Shown here: positions 17,123 through 25,458 of the stretch, piece by piece
Layout of the letters: each line of letters begins with the position of its first letter
Numbering within the stretch: position 1 is the stretch's first letter
Assembly (NCBI GenBank): GCA_029243485.1
Contig: JAQWRY010000002.1
Coordinates: 18,850 to 82,849, forward strand
DNA from: Candidatus Binatia bacterium
GTDB lineage: Bacteria > Desulfobacterota > Binatia > UBA12015
DNA: 64,000 nt
Direction of reading: 5' to 3'
The notes under the pieces: model-generated
Seen by the model: the letters and a program-made list of their open reading frames with translations, nothing else
Told to the model about the DNA's origin: nothing
Databases searched by the model: none
Made by a program: the position numbers and the translations under genes

Positions 17123-19060
17123 CTACGAGGCCGGCGAGTACCAGATCGGCGACGTCCAGGCGCGCTCCTGGATGACGGGGCGATGCTCCTCTGCGCAACA
17201 CTTCGCGAGTCCTTCGGGGATGGACGCCGGGTCCCCGCAATCGACGTTCTGCTCGTTGCAGAAGTACTGACTCCAGCGACACGTCGGATTCTCGAGGACG
17301 CGCACGTAGTAGAAGGCACGCTGGAGCGGATCGAAGTCCGGATCGGTCCAGACCGAGCACAGGTTCTGTGCCCCTTCCCCGCGACGCTCGCACGTCGCGA
17401 GGTCGACACCGGCCCCGTTCGGCCCGCCGGCAACGTCGATGACGCGCTCGTGAAGCTCGCGACCGTCGACCCAACCCTTCACGATCTGGATCCGCTGGAG
17501 CGGTGTCGTCTCACCATCCCACGTACCCGGGTCCTGTGCGGCCCACGCGACGAAGCGGGGTGCCCGCGCCTCACCGTCCGGCGGCGCCGAGAGGTCTCCG
17601 CCCATGGGCACGCCGCCCGCATACCCCTTCGCGACGAGAAGCGGATCCGTGCACAGCGTGTCGGGGTAGTCCCACCCGCCGAAGAAGCGGACGACCGGCC
17701 GCGTTCCGCTCGTTCCGTACGCCTCGCGGCGCTGCATGGCGGCGAACAGCGAGTCGCGCGTGTTCTCTTCGGCCCAGAGAACCGCGAGTCCGCCAGGGCT
17801 GAACTCGAAGTCGTCAGGGAACTCATCCGCCGCTTCCGCACCGCCGCCCTTGCCGGCCCCACCGTGTCCAGGGTGGTTCTTCTCAGCGACGAGCCCGGGC
17901 GCTGCGATATGCGTGTCGGTGGACGCGATGACGCCGTACTTGAGTGGGTTGGCTCCGAGCTCACCCTCGTACCGCAGCCCCTGTTTAAGAGCATCGCGTA
18001 CGAAGTTGGACGGAGCGGCCTGCTGCCATGTCGCCCAGGACGACTGCGTCGCACCGAATCGATCGTAGTGGAGCTTCTCGAACCCGCACGCTTCGTCGTC
18101 CGCCCAGATCGAGCCCGCGAGCGGATCACATTCGGAATCCCCCTTGTGCTGCATCATCTCGACGAGCGGTTCCCAACGGGATCGGAGTTTCGCCTCTTCC
18201 CGGTCGACGGCTCCAGGGATCGCATCTTCGGACACCTTCGCGGTCTGGAACATCAAGCCACCGCTCAAGTTGGAGTTGTGGGGAATCGTGAGGGCGTCGC
18301 ATCCTTCGATGCCATCTACGCACTCTTCTTGAAGATGGCTCCAGAGGTCCATGGCCGACGGGGTCTCGATCCAGCTCACGGGCAGGTCGGGCACTTGATC
18401 GTTCCGAAAGACGACGTTTCGATGAAGGTTACTTCCCTCGCCCACGCTCGCCGTCCACTCGTACCCGACGAAGCTCGTGAACGCGCACGCCTCGCTGCGA
18501 TCGTACGCTTCTTCGGCGGCGTCTCGAATCTCCGACCAGACGTCCCGCGCGGTGTCGAAGCAGCTCTGGTTCTCGTCGCCACAGATGCCCCAGCGACGCT
18601 TCAGGACGAGACCGTAAGCCGCCAACATGAATTTGTTACCGGAGTCGGAATTGCGGTGCGCGATGCAGACCGGATGCCAGTAGCTCCACGTACCCGGGGT
18701 ACGACAGATCCGGACCTCGCCGAGGAACTCGGCGTGATCGCTGAGCATCGTCCAATCGAGCGGCCGGTCGATCCGAATGGTCCGAGTCGGTTCGCCCTTC
18801 TCGTCGTAGGGCTGGATGCCCATCGGCGCACCCTTGGCAAAGCGGTACGCATCGCGAGGCGTGTTGCGCGTGTCCTGCGCCCGCGCGTCGAACGAGTACG
18901 CAGTATGAACGTGCGTGTCGCCGAAGAACGGCCGGCGGAGCGCATCGAAGTCTGCACAGTCGGCGCGCTCTTCGGTCACCTCGTAGGGACGATCGGGCAC
19001 GGCCACCGAGGCGGTCGGGAGGCAGAGAACGAGACCAGCGAGAAGAACGGCGCGGCGCAT
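17123..19060 (-). CDS. DUF3604 exported PHP-like phosphoesterase domain protein
   Basis: A 645-residue protein. The signal peptide is MRRAVLLAGLVLCLPTASVAV. The mature start carries RPFFGDTHVHTAYSFDA, a polymerase/histidinol-phosphatase-like metal motif typical of DUF3604. Later motifs include DWTMLSDHAEFLG, TSFVGYEWTA, LTIPHNSNLSGG and YGVIASTDTHIAAPG, which supply further His/Asp ligands. The family occurs in marine and soil bacteria as large exported proteins of unknown function. The frame is open further upstream, but this ATG is the one followed by a signal peptide. Cys-rich segments near the C-terminus fit an exported, disulfide-bearing protein. Confidence 0.9.
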   Translation of the reverse strand: MRRAVLLAGLVLCLPTASVAVPDRPYEVTEERADCADFDALRRPFFGDTHVHTAYSFDARAQDTRNTPRDAYRFAKGAPMGIQPYDEKGEPTRTIRIDRPLDWTMLSDHAEFLGEVRICRTPGTWSYWHPVCIAHRNSDSGNKFMLAAYGLVLKRRWGICGDENQSCFDTARDVWSEIRDAAEEAYDRSEACAFTSFVGYEWTASVGEGSNLHRNVVFRNDQVPDLPVSWIETPSAMDLWSHLQEECVDGIEGCDALTIPHNSNLSGGLMFQTAKVSEDAIPGAVDREEAKLRSRWEPLVEMMQHKGDSECDPLAGSIWADDEACGFEKLHYDRFGATQSSWATWQQAAPSNFVRDALKQGLRYEGELGANPLKYGVIASTDTHIAAPGLVAEKNHPGHGGAGKGGGAEAADEFPDDFEFSPGGLAVLWAEENTRDSLFAAMQRREAYGTSGTRPVVRFFGGWDYPDTLCTDPLLVAKGYAGGVPMGGDLSAPPDGEARAPRFVAWAAQDPGTWDGETTPLQRIQIVKGWVDGRELHERVIDVAGGPNGAGVDLATCERRGEGAQNLCSVWTDPDFDPLQRAFYYVRVLENPTCRWSQYFCNEQNVDCGDPASIPEGLAKCCAEEHRPVIQERAWTSPIWYSPAS

Positions 19061-19132
19061 CCTGCAGGCATAGAGTAAGGGCACGAGGCGCTTCAACCCC
19101 GAACTCGCCCCACCCTGTGGTATGCCCACGTC

Positions 19133-21271
19133 ATGCTCGAACACCTTCTCTCGCCGACCAAGATCGGAAACGTAGAGCTGAGGAATCGCATCGCGATGGC
19201 CCCCATGGGCGTCGAGATCGTCGAATCCGACGGGTCGATCCGCGAACCGGTGCTCCGATACTACGAAGAACGTGCGCGGGGCGGCGCCGGACTGCTCATC
19301 ACCGAGAATACCGCGGCGTGCTATCCGCGCGGTGCCAACACCGCCAACGAGATCGCCGTCTCCGACGATCGCTACCTGCCCGGCCTCACGGCCCTCGCCA
19401 ACACGGCACACGAGCACGGCGCGAAAATCGCGATTCAGCTCGCGCATCACGGCAAGGTCGGGCGCTTCGACACGCGCGAAGGCCGTCCCCTCCTCATGCC
19501 GTCCGAGCCGGAGCACGCAGGCTTTCCGAAGGGCCCGCTCGATCTCACGATGGACGAGATGACCCAGATGGGCCGCGCCGCCGGGGGCCAACCGACGATT
19601 CACGTGGCCACTTCCGAAGATCTCGACCAACTCGTCGCAGACTTTGCCGACGCCGCAGAACGGGCGCGCCGCGCCGGCTTCGACGCGGTCGAGTTACACG
19701 GGGCCCACGGATACATCTTTTCCGAGTTTCTCTCGCCCGCGTGGAATTTCCGCGACGACAAGTGGGGCGGATCCATCGAGAACCGCGCTCGGCTCCTCTG
19801 CGATACGCTGCGCGCTTGCAAGGAGCGCGCGGGGCAGGACTTCACCGTCTGGTGCCGCATCGACGCCACGGAGTTCGGCGTCGAGAACGGAATCCGGTTC
19901 GAAGAAGCGATGTGCACAGCCGAGCTTGCCGCCGAAGCCGGAGCCGACGCCATTCACGTGAGTGCGTATTCCGACCCGATCGGCGCCGGCTTCACGCTCG
20001 GCCCCATCGTGCACGAGCCGTCGGGCTATGCGGACTTCGCAGCCCAGATCAAGAAACGGGTCGACGTCCCGGTGATCGCCGTGGGCCGCATCGAGCCCGA
20101 AGCCGGCGACCGTCTCATCGCGGAAGGGAAGGCCGACGTCGTCTCCATGGGTCGCAAGCTTCTCGCCGACCCGGAGCTCCCGGCAAAGCTCACCGCCGGT
20201 CGCCCACAGGACATCCGCCCCTGCATCTATTGCTACGTCTGCGTCGCGCAGCCCTTCTTCGACAAACGCGTGCGCTGCGCCGTGAACCCGATCACCGGGC
20301 TCGAACTCGAACGCGCAGAGCCCGCCCGCACGAGCGCCACTACGAAGAAGCGCGTCCTCGTCGTCGGTGGCGGCCCTGCCGGCATGGAGGCCGCGCGAGT
20401 CGCCGCGCTCCGCGGCCACGACGTCGTTCTCTACGAGAAATCGTCCCACCTAGGTGGGACCCTCCGATTTGCCGCATTGGTGTACGAACCCAATGAACGG
20501 CTGCTGCGCTGGTTCGAGGAGCAGATGCGGACGCTCGAGATCGACGTCCATCTCGACGAAGAGGCGACGGCCGATACCATTCGAGCGTGGCGAGCCGACG
20601 TCGTCATCTCCGCCGCGGGCGCACGGCGCGCGAAACCCGAGATCCCCGGCGTCGATCAGACCCACGTCTTCGACGGCAATGACCTGCGCGCCCTTCTCAC
20701 CGGCGACGGCAGCGATGAGGCAGCAAACAAACTCTCCTTCACCGGCCGTCTTGCCGTCCGCGCCGGCCGTATGACCGGGATCTCGAGCGATCCGGCCAAG
20801 CTCCGCGAAGCGTCACGAGCGTACATGCCGGTCGGGAAGCGCGTCGTCGTGGTCGGCGGCGGCCTGGTCGGCGCGGAGATCGCCGACTTCTTCGCAGAGC
20901 GCGGCCGCGAGGTCGTCGTTCTCGAGGAGGGGCCGGTAATCGCAACGGAGATGGCCCACCCCCGGCGCTGGCGCGTGCTCTACGAACTCCGCGAAGCCGG
21001 CGTCCAGCTCGTGACCGACGCAACCGTTGTGGAGATCGGTGAAGACAAGGTGACGTTCCGTGCCCCCATCGAACCTGGGCATGAAGCCACCCAACAGCAG
21101 GCTCCCGCCGACACCGTGGTTCTCGCAAAAGGGCTGGATGCCAACCCCGCGGCCACGTCGGCCCTCGAATCGGCGGGCGTACCCGTCGTGTCGGTCGGCG
21201 ACGTCAACGGCGTGAGCTACCTCGAAGGAGCCATCCACGACGGCTTCCGCGCCGCGTTGGAGATCGGTTAG
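19133..21271 (+). CDS. OYE-type NADH:flavin oxidoreductase with FAD/NAD domain (2,4-dienoyl-CoA reductase-like)
   Basis: A 712-residue three-domain enzyme. Residues 1-~340 form an FMN TIM barrel (LLSPTKIGNVELRNRIAMAP; AVELHGAHGYIFSEFLSP). The cysteine cluster CIYCYVCVAQPF...RCAVNP near 365 would bind [4Fe-4S]. A dinucleotide-binding half follows, with VVGGGPAGMEAA near 409 and VVVGGGLVGAE near 570. The architecture is that of 2,4-dienoyl-CoA reductase, trimethylamine dehydrogenase and bile-acid BaiCD/BaiH enoate reductases. A double-bond reductase in lipid or steroid degradation fits the neighbourhood. It overlaps the convergent sulfotransferase gene by 4 bp. Confidence 0.9.
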   Translation: MLEHLLSPTKIGNVELRNRIAMAPMGVEIVESDGSIREPVLRYYEERARGGAGLLITENTAACYPRGANTANEIAVSDDRYLPGLTALANTAHEHGAKIAIQLAHHGKVGRFDTREGRPLLMPSEPEHAGFPKGPLDLTMDEMTQMGRAAGGQPTIHVATSEDLDQLVADFADAAERARRAGFDAVELHGAHGYIFSEFLSPAWNFRDDKWGGSIENRARLLCDTLRACKERAGQDFTVWCRIDATEFGVENGIRFEEAMCTAELAAEAGADAIHVSAYSDPIGAGFTLGPIVHEPSGYADFAAQIKKRVDVPVIAVGRIEPEAGDRLIAEGKADVVSMGRKLLADPELPAKLTAGRPQDIRPCIYCYVCVAQPFFDKRVRCAVNPITGLELERAEPARTSATTKKRVLVVGGGPAGMEAARVAALRGHDVVLYEKSSHLGGTLRFAALVYEPNERLLRWFEEQMRTLEIDVHLDEEATADTIRAWRADVVISAAGARRAKPEIPGVDQTHVFDGNDLRALLTGDGSDEAANKLSFTGRLAVRAGRMTGISSDPAKLREASRAYMPVGKRVVVVGGGLVGAEIADFFAERGREVVVLEEGPVIATEMAHPRRWRVLYELREAGVQLVTDATVVEIGEDKVTFRAPIEPGHEATQQQAPADTVVLAKGLDANPAATSALESAGVPVVSVGDVNGVSYLEGAIHDGFRAALEIG

Positions 21272-22518
21272 CGCTCGCGCTTCACCGGGAACGCGTCGAA
21301 GTAGAACGAGAAGCGCTCGCGCAACTCCTCGGGATCCACACCGAAGTCGTCCTTGAGGGCGTAGATCACGCGCCCGTACTTTCCGCGCGGGTGATTGTCG
21401 ATGAAGCCGCGCAGCTCAGCACGCGTCGTGTCTGTCATCACTTCTCCCGCCTTCTCGTAAATCCTCTCGACCATGGCCATGTCGTCGGCCATGAACTCGT
21501 GGAACGGGATGTCGATGCTCTGGGCTTCCGGCAACGCATCACGGTCGCGGACGCACGCCCGCAGGAGATGCTCCACGCGGTCGCTCCAATACTCGACGAG
21601 CGCCTTCACCTGGACCTTCTTCCGCCCGTTGCGTTGCCCGTAGGCCAGCATCGTCACCGCGGATTGGATGACAGACACCGGGTCGCGATGCGTGACCGCG
21701 AACGTCGCATCCGGGAAGGTCGCGCGCAGGACCGGCAGTTGCTCCAGATGCTGCGGACACTTCAGCACCCAGCGCCCCGGCCCGCGCCGCGACTGCAGGA
21801 TCTTGAGCACCGTCTTCATGTACTCGTAGTGGGGCGTCTGATCGTGTGCGTAGTAATCATCCCGCCAGCGCGGCGACATCGCGAGCCACTCGAAATTGTA
21901 CGATGCAAAGTTCGGGCCCATGAGCTCGAGCTCTTCGTGAATGTGATCCGGATCGAGCGGATGCATCGCCGGCAAAAGCGGCGACGACTTCTGAATAGCA
22001 TCCCACTGCGCCGCGCAGCGCGCGTACCGCGGGTCTATGCCGTCTTCGCCGGCTTCTTCGTTCGGCATCGGGAGAGGCTCGTATGACTCCCACAGGGGCA
22101 ACGAGTGCTTCTGTGAGTCCGCCGCCATCAGATTCAGGAGGTGGGTCGTTCCGGACCGCGGCAGACCGGCAACGATGATCGGCCGCTCGATCTCGACGTC
22201 GTGGACCTCCGGGTGCGCCTTCAGATAGTCGAGGATCACCAAGCGGCTTCGCGCGAACAGGGTGAGCTTGTTCCAGAGCGTGAGCTTCCCGATGCCCGTA
22301 AGACCATCGTCGGCCGACCACTCGTCGACGAGGAGACCGAGGCGTTCCAGGTAGTCATCCGGCCCGAAATCGTCGAGCCCGGTGGCCGCGCGCGCCTGCG
22401 CGAGAATCCCGTCGACGGTGAAATCGAGTTCGAGGGTGTCGCCGTAGGCCCGCACCGCCTTCTGGAAGTCGTTCAGAACAGGGTCGACGAGATCGGTGAT
22501 GCGAATGTCTTCGGGCAT
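21268..22518 (-). CDS. PAPS-dependent sulfotransferase family protein
   Basis: A 416-residue protein of the sulfotransferase-3-like family. The 5'-phosphosulfate loop is PIIVAGLPRSGTTHLLN around residues 113-129. VLKCPQHLEQLPVL and the 3'-phosphate loop FAVTHRDPVSVIQSA follow. This subfamily is frequent in deltaproteobacteria and actinobacteria next to lipid and steroid genes. Either transfer of sulfate to a hydroxylated small molecule or another role is possible. The next gene upstream in the same direction is an alkyl-sulfatase-like hydrolase, 9 bp away, so sulfate ester formation and cleavage may be linked. Confidence 0.88.
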   Translation of the reverse strand: MPEDIRITDLVDPVLNDFQKAVRAYGDTLELDFTVDGILAQARAATGLDDFGPDDYLERLGLLVDEWSADDGLTGIGKLTLWNKLTLFARSRLVILDYLKAHPEVHDVEIERPIIVAGLPRSGTTHLLNLMAADSQKHSLPLWESYEPLPMPNEEAGEDGIDPRYARCAAQWDAIQKSSPLLPAMHPLDPDHIHEELELMGPNFASYNFEWLAMSPRWRDDYYAHDQTPHYEYMKTVLKILQSRRGPGRWVLKCPQHLEQLPVLRATFPDATFAVTHRDPVSVIQSAVTMLAYGQRNGRKKVQVKALVEYWSDRVEHLLRACVRDRDALPEAQSIDIPFHEFMADDMAMVERIYEKAGEVMTDTTRAELRGFIDNHPRGKYGRVIYALKDDFGVDPEELRERFSFYFDAFPVKRER

Positions 22519-22527
22519 CGTGGCTCC

Positions 22528-23778
22528 CTAGCCGAGCTTCTTTTCGGTCTGGGTAATCTGTTGGCGAAGCCACTTCGTCTCCCAGAAGTTCACACTCTTC
22601 TCTTCGAGCTGACAATGGGCGTCGCGGCTCGCGCGAAGCGCGGTCGCATTGGCGTCGTCTGCCGCGAGGGCGATCTCCGCGAGGTGAATGGCAGCGACAG
22701 GATCTCCGGCGGCGACCTTTGCCGCGGCGCCCGAGGCCACACGCTCGGCGCCGCCTGCTAGCTCCACGAGGTCTTCGTAAACGGTCGACACGGGCTCGGG
22801 ATAGAGCTCGGTCGTCGAGGAGGCGTGAAACCAACCTGCGTAGAGTTCCCAAATCGCCCGGACATCCCAGCTGACCTTGCCGTACCCCTGGCCAACCTCG
22901 AGTTCGGGAGGAAGCTCAATCTCGCGCATCAGCTGGTGCACAGTCTTTTGCGCATTCATCCCCTTCACGACTTCGGCCTGGAGGTAGAGGACGGCACCCC
23001 GCACGCGTTCGATCTCTTCGCGGATTCGTTCGGCCCCGTGGATCGGGCCACCATGTCCCACCAAGAGAACTTCGGGCTCGAGGTCGCGGACGCGTTCGAT
23101 CGACTCCACGAACTCCATCGGGTCCCGATACCGATCGCCCCGGATCGTGACGAGATTCGGAATGTGTCCGAAGAGAGCGCTGAAGAGATTCCCGACGAAG
23201 CAGATTCGGTGTTGGGGAAGCCACGCGATCAACGAGTCTCTTGTCTCGCCGCCCGGCGTGGCGAACAATTCGATCTCGAGCCCGCCGAGCTCCAGTCGGT
23301 GATGGTCGTCGAACAGGATCGTCGGAGTCGGAATCGATTGCTTGGCCGGCTTCTTCGCACCGGGCATGCGCCCCGCCGCCGTGATTGCTTCCGCGAAGGC
23401 GAAGAAGCTTCGCATCGTCCGGAACGTCTGGATCCGAGCGTCGTACTCCTGGTGCTCGGGATTGTTCGCCTGCGCGACGACGTCCGTCCCGTCTTCTCGA
23501 AAGTGATCGACCCCGCCGACGTGGTCGACGTGCCCCTGCGTGAGCAAGATGTAGCGCGTCGCCGACGAGTCCGCCTTGTCGTACACATCCTTGTGGACCG
23601 GGGCTTCGAAGCCCATCCCGGTGTTGATCACGATGCGACCTTCGGATGTCGAGATCATGTAGCTGTTCGACAGCCCCTCCGAGAGGTGGATAAAGTCGTT
23701 CACCTTCTGCGTCTCGGTCTGGGACGCGGGCTTGATGTCGAACGCGTTCGGACGGGCGCGGTATATCGGCGCACTCAT
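22528..23778 (-). CDS. alkyl-sulfatase-like metallo-beta-lactamase-fold hydrolase
   Basis: A 416-residue MBL-fold protein with a C-terminal alkyl-sulfatase dimerisation-like helical region (from WELYAGWFHASSTTELYPEP). The metal motif is TQGHVDHVGG, with Gln where the first His of HxHxDH usually stands. FATPGGETRDSL and LLVGHGGPIHG supply later positions. The ATG at 23778 has GGAGG 10 bp upstream; the frame is open beyond it. Members of the SdsA1/BDS1 group hydrolyse primary alkyl sulfates. Coupling to the sulfotransferase gene suggests a sulfated lipid substrate, which is inference. Confidence 0.85.
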   Translation of the reverse strand: MSAPIYRARPNAFDIKPASQTETQKVNDFIHLSEGLSNSYMISTSEGRIVINTGMGFEAPVHKDVYDKADSSATRYILLTQGHVDHVGGVDHFREDGTDVVAQANNPEHQEYDARIQTFRTMRSFFAFAEAITAAGRMPGAKKPAKQSIPTPTILFDDHHRLELGGLEIELFATPGGETRDSLIAWLPQHRICFVGNLFSALFGHIPNLVTIRGDRYRDPMEFVESIERVRDLEPEVLLVGHGGPIHGAERIREEIERVRGAVLYLQAEVVKGMNAQKTVHQLMREIELPPELEVGQGYGKVSWDVRAIWELYAGWFHASSTTELYPEPVSTVYEDLVELAGGAERVASGAAAKVAAGDPVAAIHLAEIALAADDANATALRASRDAHCQLEEKSVNFWETKWLRQQITQTEKKLG

Positions 23779-23897
23779 AGGGAATATTCCTCCGTCTCTC
23801 CTCTCCCTCGCCCGACCGAGCGAAGCAACCTTGCGGCCGCCCGAGTGGCCGCCTAGCCTCTGTGGCGAACCCAGCACGGAACCGTTCAGGAGAAACC

Positions 23898-24509
23898 TTG
23901 ATCCACAGCTACAAAATCGCGCTGGCCGCCGTTGGGGTGGCGCTTGCGCTGCACGCCTCGCCCACCCTAGCGTCACCCCAGACCGAAGTGGTCGAGCAAT
24001 TCAATGGAACGCTCCTGAGCCTATTCGAGGGTGGGGGCGACTTCCAGAGCCGGTTCGACACGACCGAACCCGCCGTGAAGAAGGCCTTCGACCTCGGATT
24101 CATGGCGAGCAAGGTGCTCGGCCGCCGCGGGAAGGACCTCACACCGGAGCAAAAAGCCGAGTGGCTGGCTACCTTCACACGCCTCACCGCGTCGAACTAC
24201 GCCGGACGGTTCGTGGGAGAGAAGGGGCCCTCGTTCGAAACCCTCGGCGAAGAAGACGGCACCCACGACACGGTCGTCGTCCGGACCCAGATCGTGACCC
24301 CCGGCAAGGACAACACCCTGCTGACCTACCGCCTGCGCGAGACGCCGAACGGGTGGAAGGTGATCGACTGCTACTTGAACGGAACCGTGAGCGAGATCGC
24401 ACTGCGGAGGTCCGAGTACGGAGCGGTCCTGCGGCGCGATGGCTTCGAGGCTCTGGTGAAGGCCGTCAACTCGAAGTCTGAACAGCTGGCTGCGGGTCCG
24501 CCGGAGTAG
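23898..24509 (+). CDS. MlaC/Ttg2D (HpnM-like) periplasmic lipid-binding protein
   Basis: A 203-residue exported protein. The signal peptide (SYKIALAAVGVALALHAS...) ends near residue 28. The mature part has FDLGFMASKVLGRRGKDLTPEQ, FTRLTASNYAGRF and GWKVIDCYLNGTVS, the toluene-tolerance/MlaC pattern. I choose the TTG at 23898 because AGGAGA lies just before it; an in-frame GTG at 23862 lacks such a site. MlaC proteins ferry lipids between membranes, and the hopanoid-cluster paralogue is HpnM. It ends inside the convergent mlaA gene (44-bp overlap), near an HpnN-like transporter. Confidence 0.85.
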   Translation: MIHSYKIALAAVGVALALHASPTLASPQTEVVEQFNGTLLSLFEGGGDFQSRFDTTEPAVKKAFDLGFMASKVLGRRGKDLTPEQKAEWLATFTRLTASNYAGRFVGEKGPSFETLGEEDGTHDTVVVRTQIVTPGKDNTLLTYRLRETPNGWKVIDCYLNGTVSEIALRRSEYGAVLRRDGFEALVKAVNSKSEQLAAGPPE

Positions 24510-25335
24510 CCGCCCCCTCCTCGACCTCCTCGTCCTCGAGGTGATGCTCGCGTCGATCCCAGATCTCGGCTTCGCGATTCTGCGAATACGCGCTTCGTAG
24601 CGCCGAGTAGTAATCGATCGAAGACTCCCGCAAGATCTTCAGCTGATCGTAGTACTCCTCGCGCGTGGTCAGCCCGAAGCCACCGCCCTGGATCGTCGTG
24701 AACACCAACTGATCGGCGAGCGGGACGACGAACGTCGACGGGCGGAACATGACGTCGACGGCGAGGCCAAATCCGTCGCGTAAGGTCGACGGACCGACGA
24801 CGGGAAGTACCATGTACGGCCCCGGCCCAATCCCGGCGAGAGCCATGGTCTGACCGAAGTCGGATTCGTGCGGCTCGAGCCCGAGGGAACTCGCTGGATC
24901 GAACAACCCACCGATGCCGAACGTCGAGTTCACGACCAGCCGCGTGAGGGCGACCGCCGCGTCGTCCCACTCGCGTTGGAGCAGGTCGTTCACCATCGTC
25001 GTCGGCTCGCTCAGATTCCAGAAGAAGTTCCGCATCGATCTTCGGAACATCTTCGGCGTGACCTTGCGGTACGTCCACGTGATGGGGTCGAGGACCCAGC
25101 GATCGATCTCCTCGTTCACGCGGTGCGTACCGCGATTCACGCCCTCGAACGGGTCGGCCGGCCGGGGCGGCCCGACGTCGAAGTCGTCGAAATCATCGTC
25201 AAACAGGGGATCCGGGGACTCCGCAGCGACGGGGTCGGACTCCGACTCGGCCCAGCCGGCGGATGCGACGCACAACACTGCCGATGCAACCGCTCCTCCG
25301 AAAAGCAGGCACCCTAAACCAACCCGAGACAGCAC
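24466..25335 (-). CDS. mlaA: MlaA/VacJ-family outer-membrane lipid transport protein
   Basis: A 289-residue envelope protein. A hydrophobic leader (RVGLGCLLFGGAVASAVLC) is followed by an acidic linker. The MlaA core then runs from DPFEGVNRGTHRVNEEIDRW through VNDLLQREWDDAAVALTRLVVNS and GIGGLFDPASSLGL to GPYMVLPVVGPSTLRDGFG. MlaA sits in the outer membrane and passes phospholipids to periplasmic carriers. I placed the start at the GTG at 25335; the open frame continues for 500 more codons but without homology. It is divergent from the HpnN-like gene and convergent with the MlaC-like gene. Confidence 0.88.
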   Translation of the reverse strand: MLSRVGLGCLLFGGAVASAVLCVASAGWAESESDPVAAESPDPLFDDDFDDFDVGPPRPADPFEGVNRGTHRVNEEIDRWVLDPITWTYRKVTPKMFRRSMRNFFWNLSEPTTMVNDLLQREWDDAAVALTRLVVNSTFGIGGLFDPASSLGLEPHESDFGQTMALAGIGPGPYMVLPVVGPSTLRDGFGLAVDVMFRPSTFVVPLADQLVFTTIQGGGFGLTTREEYYDQLKILRESSIDYYSALRSAYSQNREAEIWDRREHHLEDEEVEEGAATPADPQPAVQTSS

Positions 25336-25458
25336 CCCGTCAGGGTAGTGCAGGACTGCCGATGAGTCGAGGCGGGGCGGCCGGGGCGCAAATACTGGCG
25401 CACTCGCCAGCCCGTCACCCGGTCCTGACATCTGACAGCTCCACCAGACCTTGCTATC

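Noticed and set aside
17120..19078. 652-codon plus-strand open frame opposite the DUF3604 gene
   Set aside because: Arg-rich, no domain or signal; it is the antisense shadow of a gene with clear PHP-like motifs. High-GC codon bias keeps such frames open.
25395..25410. CTGGCG-CACT-CGCCAG hairpin between mlaA and hpnN
   Set aside because: Perfect but short and without T-tract; expected by chance at this GC content and placed between divergent starts.
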